DNA of 64,000 nucleotides from Methylobacterium persicinum. GTDB lineage: Bacteria > Pseudomonadota > Alphaproteobacteria > Rhizobiales > Beijerinckiaceae. The notes under the pieces are model-generated. The model saw only the letters and a list, made by a program, of their open reading frames with translations, was not told where the DNA came from and ran no database searches. The position numbers and the translations under genes were made by a program. This document shows positions 30,482-39,274 of this stretch, in pieces (position 1 is the stretch's first letter; each line of letters starts with the position of its first letter). The stretch covers positions 62,001 through 126,000 of the forward strand of contig NZ_BPQX01000037.1 in the NCBI RefSeq assembly GCF_022179525.1, read 5' to 3'.

Positions 30482-32101
30482 TTGGACAACATCGGTGATT
30501 TCAATGCGGCCCATGGCGCCGAGGCGGCCGGCTTCCGCGACCTGAAGGCCGTTCGCTGGAACTTCGAGGCCCCCCGGCTCTACGAGGAGGCTCTCACCCG
30601 TAAGGAAGGCGAACTCGCCCGCGGCGGCGCGCTCGTCGCCACCACCGGTACGCATACCGGCCGGTCGCCCAAGGATAAGTTCGTGGTGCGCGATGCCGGC
30701 ACCGAGAACGAGATCTGGTGGGACAACAACGGGGCCATCACCCCCGAGCAGTTCGAGACCCTGCGCCAGGATTTCCTGAAACATGCCGAGGGCAAGGAGT
30801 TGTTCGCCCAGGATCTCTACGGCGGTGCCGACCCGGCCCACCGGGTGAAGGCGCGGGTCTTCACCGAGTTCGCATGGCACTCGCTGTTCATCCGCAACCT
30901 GCTGATCCGGCCGGACCGGTCCGAGATCGCGGCCTACGTCCCCGACATGACGATCATCGACCTGCCGAGCTTCCAGGCGGACCCCGCCCGGCACGGCTGC
31001 CGGTCCAAGACCGTCATCGCCATCGACTTTTCCAAGAAGCTCGTGCTGATCGGCGGCTCCGCCTATGCCGGCGAGATGAAGAAGTCGGTCTTCACCTACC
31101 TGAACTACATCCTGCCCGGCCAGGGCGTGATGCCGATGCACTGCTCGGCCAACGCCGCCCTCAACCCCGACGGCGGCTCCGCGATCTTCTTCGGTCTCTC
31201 GGGCACCGGGAAGACCACCCTGTCGAACGACAGCTCCCGCCAGCTCATCGGTGACGACGAGCACGGCTGGTCGAACGAGGGCATCTTCAACTTCGAAGGC
31301 GGCTGCTACGCCAAGACCATCCGCCTCTCGCGCAATGCCGAGCCGGAGATCTACGCCACCACCGAGCGCTTCGGCACGGTGATGGAGAACGTGGTGATCG
31401 ATCCGGTGACCCGCGTCCCGGACTTCGACGATGCCTCGCGCACCGAGAACACCCGCTGCGCCTACCCCCTCGACTTCATCGCCAACGCCAGCAGCACCGG
31501 CCGGGCCGGGCATCCGAAGAACATCGTGATGCTGACCTGCGACGCCTTCGGCGTGATGCCCCCGATCGCCAAGCTGACGGGCGCCGAGGCGATGTACCAC
31601 TTCCTCTCGGGCTATACCGCCAAGGTGGCGGGCACCGAGCGCGGCCTGACCGGGCCGGAGGCGACCTTCTCCACCTGCTTCGGCGCTCCTTTCATGCCGC
31701 GGCACCCGAGCACCTACGGCAATCTGCTGCGTGACCTGATCGCCAAGCACAGCGTCGATTGCTGGCTCGTCAACACCGGCTGGACCGGTGGCGGCGTCGG
31801 CACCGGTCGCCGGATGCCGATCCGGGTCACCCGCCGCCTCCTCACGGCGGCCCTGGACGGCTCGCTCTCCAACGCCGAGTTCCGCCGCGACCCGTATTTC
31901 GGCTTCGCGGTGCCGGTCTTCGTGCCGGGCGTCGAGCCGCATATCCTGCAGCCGGTGAAGACCTGGGCGAACAAGAGCGCCTTCGTCGAGACGGCGGCGC
32001 GCCTCGTGAAGATGTTCGAGGACAACTTCAAGCGCTTCGAGAACCACGTCGACGCGGATGTCCGCGCCGCCGGCCCGAGCGCCCAGGCCATCGCGGCCTG
32101 A
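30482..32101 (+). CDS. pckA: Phosphoenolpyruvate carboxykinase (ATP)
   Basis: Converts oxaloacetate and ATP to PEP and CO2, the first gluconeogenic step. The P-loop [11 protein letters not shown] lies near residues 238-248, followed by DDEHGW and [12 protein letters not shown] start at 30482, preceded by GGGAGA seven bases away, gives 539 residues and the family N-terminus [17 protein letters not shown]; there is no ATG near that point. No chvI-chvG regulator genes are adjacent, unlike the arrangement in many rhizobia. The last codons and stop form the first unit of a 23-bp tandem repeat. Confidence 0.96.
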   Translation: MDNIGDFNAAHGAEAAGFRDLKAVRWNFEAPRLYEEALTRKEGELARGGALVATTGTHTGRSPKDKFVVRDAGTENEIWWDNNGAITPEQFETLRQDFLKHAEGKELFAQDLYGGADPAHRVKARVFTEFAWHSLFIRNLLIRPDRSEIAAYVPDMTIIDLPSFQADPARHGCRSKTVIAIDFSKKLVLIGGSAYAGEMKKSVFTYLNYILPGQGVMPMHCSANAALNPDGGSAIFFGLSGTGKTTLSNDSSRQLIGDDEHGWSNEGIFNFEGGCYAKTIRLSRNAEPEIYATTERFGTVMENVVIDPVTRVPDFDDASRTENTRCAYPLDFIANASSTGRAGHPKNIVMLTCDAFGVMPPIAKLTGAEAMYHFLSGYTAKVAGTERGLTGPEATFSTCFGAPFMPRHPSTYGNLLRDLIAKHSVDCWLVNTGWTGGGVGTGRRMPIRVTRRLLTAALDGSLSNAEFRRDPYFGFAVPVFVPGVEPHILQPVKTWANKSAFVETAARLVKMFEDNFKRFENHVDADVRAAGPSAQAIAA

Positions 32102-32195
32102 GCGGTCGGGTCATCGCGGCCTGAGCGGTCGAGTCATCGCGGCCTGAGCGGTCGAGTCATCGCGGCCTGAGCGGTCGAGTCATCGCGGCCTGAGC
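32090..32195. repeat. 23-bp tandem repeat overlapping the pckA stop
   Basis: The unit ATCGCGGCCTGAGCGGTCGA followed by GTC repeats four times in full (32090-32112, 32113-32135, 32136-32158, 32159-32181), with a partial fifth copy to 32195. Only the first unit differs, by one base (GGTC for AGTC). The first unit contains the last pckA codons and the TGA. The units are contiguous with no spacers. Confidence 0.95.
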
Positions 32196-32200
32196 TTTCA

Positions 32201-32229
32201 CGTCCTCCCCCGCCGGGCGGGGGAGGACG
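32201..32229 (+). terminator. Hairpin after the pckA tandem repeat
   Basis: A perfect 12-bp palindrome, CGTCCTCCCCCG with CGGGGGAGGACG, around a five-base loop. No T-run follows, so it is terminator-like rather than a classical intrinsic terminator. Confidence 0.55.
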
Positions 32230-32240
32230 CCCGCCCCCGC

Positions 32241-32335
32241 CGTCATTGCGAGGCGAAGCCGAAGCAATCCAGCCGGCGCTGCCCCATCCGGATGGGTCGC
32301 GCCCTGGATTGCTTCGGCTTCGCCTCGCAATGACG
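32241..32335. repeat. Palindromic element, family B, well-preserved copy
   Basis: Arms CGTCATTGCGAGGCGAAGCC and GGCTTCGCCTCGCAATGACG are complementary across their whole length, continuing into GAAGCAATCCAG/CTGGATTGCTTC. It is the best-preserved member of family B in the window. It lies between convergent pckA and the GT61 gene. Confidence 0.92.
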
Positions 32336-32363
32336 GTGAGGGTGTCGGGCAGGGGAGCGCGCC

Positions 32364-33620
32364 TCAGAGCCCGTCCAAGGCGACTTCCAAGTCCGGCACC
32401 GACACGGAAAAGTCCCGGCGGGCGATGATGTCCTCCCGGTCGCTCCAGCGCCCGTGGATGGCCGAATAGGACTGGCCGCACACCGCGGCGAGGTCCCAGA
32501 AGAACGGATCGACCCAGCCGCTGTCGGGGGCGAGATACAGGATCCGCGCGCCCGGCGGACTGAAGATCGTATTGGTCATCGCCGCCCCCGCGAGCCCGAC
32601 CACCAGACGCGCCCGGGCGAACTGCACGATCTGTTGGCGTGGGCTGAACCGCTCCGGGTCGATTACCCGAAAGCCGCGCCGCTCCACGGCCGCGATCACC
32701 TCCGCGCGGTTGATGAGGGTGCGGCCCCGGTCCCCCGACCGGTCCACGAACAGGCGCCGGCCTTCCCCCGGCGACGGCAGATGCCGGAGCGCCGCCTCGG
32801 TCCGGGCGAGACGCGTCTGCCGGAGCAGGCGTGCCCTCACGGTCGCCACGGCCGCGGGCGACTTGCCGTAGGGCTCCTGGCTGCAGGGTGTCGCGAAGTA
32901 AAGTTGCGGCAGGGCGTAGACCCGTGTCCGGTCGTAGAATACCGCCCGCCAGCCGCGCTCGTGCCCGAGATGGAGGGCGATCATCCGCCGTCTCACCTCG
33001 TCCATATGCGCGTTGTAGGCGGGCATGAGGATCGTGATCGTTTTGCCCGGATGGAGCCGGCGCAGGACGAAGTACCCTTCGAGCCGCGGCAGATCGTCGA
33101 TCAGCCAGTGGCCATAATTGAACGAACCGACCGAGCCCAAGAGGAAGTACAGCCCGTCCGCGTCGAGGTGCTCGTCCACCCGGTCGGCGCCGATGCCGAC
33201 CGCCTCGATCATCTTCAGGTCGCTGAGGCGGTGGGTCTCGTAGAGCACCCGGAGGTCGCCCCCCTCCCGGTAGTGGAGGACATTGCCGCCGAGGCGGCTA
33301 TCCCGGGTCTCGCAGAGCACCGTCGCGGGGAAATCGCGATACGCCTCGTCCAACTCGCCGAACCAGTGGGAGAGGGACTCCATGCCCGGCCCGTCCGGCC
33401 CGGTCAGCAGGCGCGGTGCGGGCCGCCGGTAGGAATAAGCCGGGAACAGGGTCGCGATCGATCGCGTCCGCTCACAGAGTCGGCCGCGCATGGCGGCGTA
33501 GAGATCGGCCGCCTGCGGGAAGCTCGCCCCCGCATGGGCGCTGGACTCCGCACAGGCGAAGACGAGGCTCTCCGGGTCGAGCCCCGTGGGGAGCATGGCC
33601 CCGGTCTCCGTCACGCCCAT
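32364..33620 (-). CDS. Family 61-like glycosyltransferase
   Basis: A 418-residue protein of the DUF563/GT61 type. The central region reads HWLIDDLPRLEGY; the C-terminal part holds RLFVDRSGDRGRTLIN and LVVGLAGAAMTNTIF, which match the conserved donor-site segments. No signal or membrane helix. It is 22 bp downstream of ybaB on the same strand and could be read through from dnaX-ybaB. Acceptor and sugar unknown; surface polysaccharide or protein glycosylation are options. Confidence 0.82.
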   Translation of the reverse strand: MGVTETGAMLPTGLDPESLVFACAESSAHAGASFPQAADLYAAMRGRLCERTRSIATLFPAYSYRRPAPRLLTGPDGPGMESLSHWFGELDEAYRDFPATVLCETRDSRLGGNVLHYREGGDLRVLYETHRLSDLKMIEAVGIGADRVDEHLDADGLYFLLGSVGSFNYGHWLIDDLPRLEGYFVLRRLHPGKTITILMPAYNAHMDEVRRRMIALHLGHERGWRAVFYDRTRVYALPQLYFATPCSQEPYGKSPAAVATVRARLLRQTRLARTEAALRHLPSPGEGRRLFVDRSGDRGRTLINRAEVIAAVERRGFRVIDPERFSPRQQIVQFARARLVVGLAGAAMTNTIFSPPGARILYLAPDSGWVDPFFWDLAAVCGQSYSAIHGRWSDREDIIARRDFSVSVPDLEVALDGL

Positions 33621-33642
33621 TCGGGGTGCGGCCGGACGGGGG

Positions 33643-33966
33643 CTAGAACGGCAGCTTCATGCCGGGGGGCAGGGGCAGACCCTTCGTCAGCTCGGCCATG
33701 CGCTCCTGCATGACCGTCTCCGCCTTGCCGCGGGCATCGTTGCAGGCGGCGACGACAAGATCCTCCAGGATCTCCCGTTCGTCGGCGACCATGAGTGCAG
33801 GGTCGATGCTGACCCGGCGCAGCTGGCCCTTGGCGGTCATGGTCACGCGCACCGAACCCCCGCCGGAAGCTCCCTCGACCTCGACGGTGTCGAGTTCGGC
33901 CTGAACCCCGGCCATCTTCTCCTGCATGGCCTGGGCCTGCTTCATGATGCCCATCAGGTCGCGCAT
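33643..33966 (-). CDS. YbaB/EbfC nucleoid-associated protein
   Basis: 107 residues; start [18 protein letters not shown] and the [18 protein letters not shown] core are typical. The family forms DNA-binding dimers. It lies 114 bp after dnaX, the standard dnaX-ybaB pairing. recR, the usual third member, is elsewhere. A C-terminal LPPGMKLPF ends the protein as in homologues. Confidence 0.95.
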   Translation of the reverse strand: MRDLMGIMKQAQAMQEKMAGVQAELDTVEVEGASGGGSVRVTMTAKGQLRRVSIDPALMVADEREILEDLVVAACNDARGKAETVMQERMAELTKGLPLPPGMKLPF

Positions 33967-34080
33967 GCTCGGCTCCTCGTCGCGTCGTCTCGGTGGTTGC
34001 GGGTGAACCCGGATCGCCGGGGCTTCCTGTCGCCCGCCGCTGCGCTCGCAATCGCGGAGGCGCCGCCGGGTTCCCCCCGA

Positions 34081-35973
34081 TCAGAGGTCATCGCTCTCCG
34101 CCTCCTCCGCGCGGGCGGCGTCGGCATCGCCGAGGATCTCCTCCTCCGCGGTGGCCCTGGCCTCGGACGCGGTCTCGCGGACATCCACGATCTCCGCTCC
34201 GGGAAAGCGCGAGAGGGCCTCGCGGACGAAGGGATCGGCAGCGGCATTCTCGCGCCGCGACTCGCTCGCCGCCCGGATATCCTCCGCCAGGGTCGGGGCG
34301 CCTTCCTCCTGCGAGAGGGACACGATCCAGCGGCGTCCGGTCCATGCGGTGAGCGCGGCGGACAAGTCGTTGGCGAGGCTCGAGCGACCGCCAGCCGCCA
34401 GACGTAACTCGATCCGCCCCTCCTCGAAGCGGACGAGATGCACGTCCCGCTCCAGGGCCGTCTTGAGCAGGATGTCCCGGCGGGCCTCGGCCAGGGCGAC
34501 GACATCCTCGAAGCGCTGAAGCTTTGGCCCGGCATCGGTCGCGAGGGTGGGGCCGCGGGCCGGAACCGGCCGTGCAGGCACGGAATTGGCCTGCATCGGT
34601 ACGGCGACGGCCTGGGCGGCGGAGGACCCCCGCGCCGGAACGGGCGAAGCCTGATCCGTCAACGGCGGAAGCATCCTGGCCACGGGCCCGGCTTCGGGGG
34701 CGGAGGAAGGCAGTACAGCCGGCCTCGGCTCGCCTTCGCCGTTGGCAATCGCGTCGTCCCGGAGCCTGCGAAGGGCCTCGTCAGGCGTCGGCAGGTCCGC
34801 GGCGTAAGCGAGACGGACGATAGCCATCTCCGCCGCCGCCAGGGGCCGGGGGGCCGCCTGAACCTCCGGGATCGCTTTCAGCAGGATCTGCCATGCCCGC
34901 GACAGGGCCCGGACGGAGAGGGCCTGAGAGAACTCCGCGCCGCGTCGGCGCTCGGTCTCGCTGAGCGTCGGGTCCGCGGCGGCATCTGGGACGATCTTGA
35001 GGCGGGTGACGAGGTGGGTGAAGGCCGCGAGGTCCGACATCACCACCGCGGGATCGGCGCCGGAATCGTATTGCGCCCGCAACTCGGCGAAGGCGGCGGG
35101 TACGGCGCCGCGCATCACCGCCTCGAACAGGTCGACGATCCGGGCCCGGTCGGCGAGGCCGAGCATGTCCCGCACGCCCTGTGCCGAAACCATCCCGGCT
35201 CCGTGGGCGATGGCCTGATCCAGGATCGACAGCGAATCGCGCACGGACCCTTCCGCGGCCCGGACGAGGGCGTTCAGGGCCTCCTCCTCCACGCTCACTC
35301 CCTCGGCGGCGCAGATGCGGGCGAGGTGCGCGCGCAGCACCGGCGCCTCGACCCGGCGGAGGTCGAAGCGCTGGCAGCGGGACAGGATCGTCACCGGAAC
35401 CTTGCGGATCTCGGTGGTGGCGAAGATGAACTTGGCGTGGGGCGGGGGCTCTTCCAGAGTCTTCAGGAAGGCGTTGAACGCCTTCTCCGAGAGCATGTGG
35501 ACCTCGTCCACGATGTAGACCTTGTACCGGGCCGAGACCGGCCCGTAGCGAATGCCGTCGATAATCGCCCGTACGTCGTCGATGCCGGTATGCGAGGCGG
35601 CGTCCATCTCCAGCACGTCCATGTGCCGGGATTCCATGATCGCCTGGCAGTGCAGGCCGAGCTCCGGCATGTCCACGGTCGGCCCGGTATCGGGCACGCC
35701 GGCGCGGGCGTAGTTGAGGCCGCGGGCGAGGATGCGGGCCGTCGTGGTCTTGCCGACGCCGCGGACGCCCGTCAGCATCCACGCCTGGGGGATGCGCTTG
35801 GCCGCGAAGGCGTTGCCCAGCGTCCGGACCATGGCCTCCTGGCCGATCAGGTCGCCGAAATGCGTCGGGCGGTATTTGCGCGCCAGGACCCGGTAGGGTG
35901 CGGCCTGCGAGGGCGTGGCCTTGAGCCCGGGAAGTCCCGGCTCGTCGTCAGGCGTGCCGGTCGAAGCGTCCAT
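34081..35973 (-). CDS. dnaX: DNA polymerase III subunit gamma/tau
   Basis: The clamp-loader ATPase. 630 residues: an AAA+ core with Walker A GVRGVGKTTTA, Walker B VYIVDEVHML and the arginine-finger SRCQRF motif, the gamma domain III (about 260-390), then a Pro/Ala-rich linker and a C-terminal tau-like domain. Only one Cys, in LHCQAIM, remains of the zinc cluster seen in enterobacterial DnaX; this reduction is usual in alphaproteobacteria. No slippery A-rich frameshift tract was noticed. The SRP RNA gene lies just upstream. Confidence 0.96.
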   Translation of the reverse strand: MDASTGTPDDEPGLPGLKATPSQAAPYRVLARKYRPTHFGDLIGQEAMVRTLGNAFAAKRIPQAWMLTGVRGVGKTTTARILARGLNYARAGVPDTGPTVDMPELGLHCQAIMESRHMDVLEMDAASHTGIDDVRAIIDGIRYGPVSARYKVYIVDEVHMLSEKAFNAFLKTLEEPPPHAKFIFATTEIRKVPVTILSRCQRFDLRRVEAPVLRAHLARICAAEGVSVEEEALNALVRAAEGSVRDSLSILDQAIAHGAGMVSAQGVRDMLGLADRARIVDLFEAVMRGAVPAAFAELRAQYDSGADPAVVMSDLAAFTHLVTRLKIVPDAAADPTLSETERRRGAEFSQALSVRALSRAWQILLKAIPEVQAAPRPLAAAEMAIVRLAYAADLPTPDEALRRLRDDAIANGEGEPRPAVLPSSAPEAGPVARMLPPLTDQASPVPARGSSAAQAVAVPMQANSVPARPVPARGPTLATDAGPKLQRFEDVVALAEARRDILLKTALERDVHLVRFEEGRIELRLAAGGRSSLANDLSAALTAWTGRRWIVSLSQEEGAPTLAEDIRAASESRRENAAADPFVREALSRFPGAEIVDVRETASEARATAEEEILGDADAARAEEAESDDL

Positions 35974-36009
35974 GACGTATCGGATTCGGGACTCGCGCCC
36001 TCAGGCAAG

Positions 36010-36108
36010 GTGGGAGGCTGGACAGAGACCCGCTCGGTCTCGTTAGGGCTGCTTCCTTCCGGACCTGACCCGGTTGGCGAGTGAAACGTCCCCCGCCAAC
36101 CCCCCGCC
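36010..36108 (-). ncRNA. ffs: Signal recognition particle RNA (4.5S)
   Basis: On the minus strand the conserved SRP tip GGTCAGGTCCGGAAGGAAGC appears, followed by AGCCCTAAC. The 5' arm GGGGGGTTGG (36105-36096) pairs with the 3' arm CCAGCCTCCC (36021-36012) with G-U wobbles. Inner stems GAGACC/GGTCTC support the fold. The size, about 95-100 nt, fits bacterial small SRP RNA. It works with Ffh in co-translational membrane targeting. It lies between dnaX and the sugar transferase, the usual position next to dnaX. Exact ends are approximate. Confidence 0.96.
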
Positions 36109-36215
36109 GGCTATATGGCCGGCTCGCGGTTCCAACGCAAGCGCGGGGGGCACCATTCCTGGCAGGGGGCTTCCGGCTGCCCGCGCTCATGACGGCGCGG
36201 CGGTGGCGGAACGCC

Positions 36216-37721
36216 TCAGCGGGCGTTCCGGTAGGCCCGGCGCGACAGCACCGTGAGGATCATGATCTGGATGTCGAGCCAGATCGACCAATGGTCGATG
36301 TAGTAGAGGTCATGCTCGACGCGCCCGGCCATCGCCTGGTCGGTCTGCGTCTCGCCCCGGAAGCCGTTCACCTGCGCCCAGCCGGTGATCCCCGGCTTCA
36401 CATTGTGGCGGCGGGCGTAGAGGGCGATCCGCCGCTCGAAGCTGCGGTCGTGAGCCAGGGCGTGAGGCCGGGGGCCGACGAGGGACATGTCGCCCAGGAT
36501 CACATTCAGGAGCTGGGGCAGCTCGTCGAGATTGGTCCGCCTGAGTATGGCGCCGACTCTGGTGATGCGGCTGTCGTTGCGCGTTGCCTGCTTGAAGGCC
36601 GCGTTCTGCTCGGCCTTCATCGAACGGAACTTGAACACGTCGAAGGGCTGCTGGTTGAAGCCGTAGCGTCGCTGCCGGAAGAAGACCGGACCGGGGCTGT
36701 CGAGCTTGATCGCCGCCGCGATCACCGCAAGGAGCGGCAGGAGTGCGAACAAGGCGAGCAGGGCCACCCCTACGTCGAAGCAGCGCTTCAGGACGATCTC
36801 GCCGAGGTTGAGGGGCCGTCGCCCGATATTGATGCCGGACACCTTGCCGATCCGGGCGACTTGCATGTCGGGGAAGCGATCGAGCACCGTGCCCGGCCTC
36901 AGGTGCAGGGCCGCCGGCACGCGCAGGAAGGCGTCGATGCAGCGCTCGACCTCGGCGGCATCGGCCCAGGGGACGAGGACGAACACGTCGTCCGGCCGCA
37001 GGAAGCGCACTACGGAGACGGCGAGGTCGAGGTCTTCCTGAAGCTGCTCGTAGCGGGTCGCGGTGTCGGCGCGGGGATCGGTGCGGCGAAGGTAGCTGGT
37101 CCCCACGACCCGAAGGCCCGGACCATCGGTCTGGTTGCTGGCGTAGAAGGCATGGATATCCTCCTCGTAGCCCACGAGGTGGACGCGGCTCACCGTCGGA
37201 GAGGCGGGGTTGAGGCTGCGGCCGATGATGCGGCTCACCGCCAGCCGGCTGACGAACAGCGTAGGCAATCCCGCGAAGAAGACGACGATCGAGACAAGGC
37301 GGGAGTAATCGGTCGTCGTCTTGGTAAGGAAGCCGATGACGAGCACCACCGCCCAGGCCAAGAACCAGAGCGACACGATGCGCCGAAGGCCGGAACGTCC
37401 CTCCATGAGCTTGTCGAGGGCGTATTCGCCGCGCAAGGCATTCGTGGTGACGATAATGAGGCTGAGAAGGGCCGTGAGCTGCAGGCCGCGGGTCTCGGTC
37501 GGCCATGCGTCGTCGTTGGCGAAGGCGAGGCGGTAACCGACTTCGCTCGCAAGGGTCACGCCCGCGATCGCCGCGAGGTCGGCAAATGCGGCGGCCGCCG
37601 ACAGCATCACCCGCATGACGCCGCGTCCGCGCTGCGGCAGCACGGCCGCCCACACCCGTCGGCTGCGGCCCGGGGCCAAGCTGATGGGTTCGTACGATTG
37701 TGGGACCCGCTCTTGAAGCAT
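36216..37721 (-). CDS. Undecaprenyl-phosphate sugar-1-phosphate transferase
   Basis: Starts assembly of a surface polysaccharide by moving a hexose-1-phosphate, probably glucose, to undecaprenyl phosphate at the inner membrane. The N-terminal half has four membrane segments and a Rossmann-like CoA-binding-3 domain. The C-terminal catalytic domain follows a fifth helix: KRCFDVGVALLAL, FFRQRRYGFN, FKFRSM, LDELPQLLNVILGDMSLVGPRP and KPGITGWAQVNGFRG. At 501 residues it matches the WcaJ/ExoY-like long family. It probably serves the EPS genes at 54-64 kb. Confidence 0.94.
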   Translation of the reverse strand: MLQERVPQSYEPISLAPGRSRRVWAAVLPQRGRGVMRVMLSAAAAFADLAAIAGVTLASEVGYRLAFANDDAWPTETRGLQLTALLSLIIVTTNALRGEYALDKLMEGRSGLRRIVSLWFLAWAVVLVIGFLTKTTTDYSRLVSIVVFFAGLPTLFVSRLAVSRIIGRSLNPASPTVSRVHLVGYEEDIHAFYASNQTDGPGLRVVGTSYLRRTDPRADTATRYEQLQEDLDLAVSVVRFLRPDDVFVLVPWADAAEVERCIDAFLRVPAALHLRPGTVLDRFPDMQVARIGKVSGINIGRRPLNLGEIVLKRCFDVGVALLALFALLPLLAVIAAAIKLDSPGPVFFRQRRYGFNQQPFDVFKFRSMKAEQNAAFKQATRNDSRITRVGAILRRTNLDELPQLLNVILGDMSLVGPRPHALAHDRSFERRIALYARRHNVKPGITGWAQVNGFRGETQTDQAMAGRVEHDLYYIDHWSIWLDIQIMILTVLSRRAYRNAR

Positions 37722-38156
37722 CGATCTGCCTGTCCCGTCCCGGTCGGTCTTTGTGCCGTGATGAAACAGAAGCGGCTTCGATCACGGCCTTCGTCGGGAG
37801 TGGGAGCAAGCCGCGAGCCCGCCGCCCCGGGGCACTTGCCTGGGCCCGGCGGAGGACCATCCGTGGTCTTCCGCCGGCAGGGGCCGGGTTTGGGCCGGAG
37901 CATCCGCGTCTTCGCGTCTGATCCGGCCTGCGACGACTGGCCCGCCGCAATGGACTGGCGGAAGCGTTCTGCTCTCCGCGCGGCGCATCGCGTACGGCCA
38001 TGGTTAATGAAACGTTAGCTCGGCAGCAATGCGACCGAATACTTAATTCCCGGCTCTTTCACGACTCCCACGAAAAAGCCGGCAATGATTCGAACGACGG
38101 CGACCGAACGGAGCGTAGCAGTTCTGCGTCTGATGCAACCGTGCCCGTATTCGGCA
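37722..38156. other. 435-bp intergenic region
   Basis: No credible gene. The stretch 38000-38110 is less GC-rich and holds GGTTAATGAAACGTTAGC, a plausible promoter area for the leftward sugar transferase. An imperfect hairpin (38050-38082, CCGGCTCTTTC with GAAAAAGCCGG, one mismatch) could end the transcript of the monooxygenase gene. Several frames are open, but none has a family match. Confidence 0.4.
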
Positions 38157-38459
38157 TCACAGGATGCGCTCAAATCCTTCAAATTGAGGATGTCCTACGT
38201 AGAGCGGCCGAGTCGACGGTGCGCGGCTGTGCGCTTTGCGAAACTGTTCCGAACGCGTCCAAGCCTCGAAATCAGCCCGTGACCGCCAAACCGTATGCGA
38301 AGCATACAGTATATGGTCTTCCTGTTCAGGTCCGCGGAGCAGATGAAATTCGACAAATCCCGCCATTTCGTCGAGATGACTGTCACGCCCGCGCCAGATT
38401 TCCTCGAACTCCGCCGTTGCGTCCTTGACCACCTTAAATCTATTCATAGCGATGAACAT
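38157..38459 (-). CDS. Antibiotic-biosynthesis-monooxygenase-fold protein
   Basis: A 100-residue dimeric alpha/beta-barrel type protein. The start MFIAMNRFKVV, the FEEIWRGRDSHLDEMAGFVEFHLL segment of residues about 19-42 and the YASHTVWRSRADFEAWT segment match the ABM/IsdG-HmoA family, which includes heme-degrading enzymes. The ATG at 38459 has AAGGGA nine bases upstream; a GTG at 38477 would add six residues. The catalytic Asn and His of IsdG cannot be assigned with certainty, so heme degradation is only a possibility. Confidence 0.82.
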   Translation of the reverse strand: MFIAMNRFKVVKDATAEFEEIWRGRDSHLDEMAGFVEFHLLRGPEQEDHILYASHTVWRSRADFEAWTRSEQFRKAHSRAPSTRPLYVGHPQFEGFERIL

Positions 38460-38807
38460 CGATGTATTTCCCTTCACGTTCGGAGTAGACGAGGTTCGAC
38501 CAAAGGATTTGTGCAGCTAAGACTTGGATCAACTCTTTTTTGGTTGCAGTTATAACGACCTACAACCTCTGGAATATTTCCCGGCATGGGTGAAAAAGTT
38601 CGGCTTCCGCTCCGCAAAACCCTGACGTGTACTCGGCGACTTGCGGAATTCGGGGATTTGGTTTCCTAGTAACCGCCGTTGGTGTAGTCCAACACCGCAC
38701 CGGAGCGCTGGGGCAAGCTATCCGGTAAACCGACGAACAGGGGGTGGGGAGAGGTGGAGCGTAGCGAAAGTAAGATTTCGGACCTGCAAATGAAAGGCGG
38801 TCGTCCG
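38460..38807. other. Relatively AT-rich intergenic region
   Basis: This region between the monooxygenase gene and the XRE regulator is clearly less GC-rich than the window, with AACTCTTTTTTGGTTGCAG near 38533 and GGAATATTTCCC, an inverted repeat, near 38571. It should contain the promoters of both divergent genes. No gene is seen. Confidence 0.45.
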
Positions 38808-39248
38808 ATGCCGAAGGATCCGGCGAGCCCGAACATGCCGAAGCAAACCACCGACGTCGACCGCTTGGTCGGCCTCCGGATCACGGCGCTGCGGAAGGCG
38901 CGCGGGCTGAGCCAAACGGCCCTTGGGAACGCGGTCGGCGTCACCTTCCAGCAGGTCCAGAAGTACGAGAAGGGGCAGAATCGCGTCGGCGCCGGCCGTC
39001 TGCGTGAGATCGCCCGGCTCCTCGAGGTGCCGGTCTCGGCCTTCTTCGACGACAACAACACGTCCGAGAGCCCGCAGGAGGATGTGTTCAGCTTCCTGAA
39101 CGCCCAGGGGGCCGTGGAACTGCTGCGGGCCTACACGCAGATCGTGGACGACCAGATGCGGCGGGACGTGCTGGCGCTCGTGCGCAGCGCCGCCCGGCTG
39201 GCGCATCTGCGTGCGAACCCGACCGAGATCCCTGCTGCGGCCGAGTAA
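38808..39248 (+). CDS. XRE-family transcriptional regulator
   Basis: About 146 residues. An HTH_3 domain spans about 21-80, with LSQTALGNAVGVTFQQVQKYEKG containing both helices and RLREIARLLEVPVSAFF after it. A helical C-terminal part of about 60 residues, without catalytic motif, may mediate dimerisation. The family is common in alphaproteobacteria. The start is uncertain: ATG at 38808 has AAAGGCGG eight bases upstream, while GTG at 38754 and ATG at 38835 are alternatives. It ends 26 bp from the convergent cobB. Confidence 0.88.
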   Translation: MPKDPASPNMPKQTTDVDRLVGLRITALRKARGLSQTALGNAVGVTFQQVQKYEKGQNRVGAGRLREIARLLEVPVSAFFDDNNTSESPQEDVFSFLNAQGAVELLRAYTQIVDDQMRRDVLALVRSAARLAHLRANPTEIPAAAE

Positions 39249-39274
39249 ACCACCATCGGCCGCGGGCCGGCGGG

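Noticed and set aside
32090-32195. Possible CRISPR array
   Set aside because: The 23-bp units are contiguous, with no spacers between them, and no cas genes lie near.
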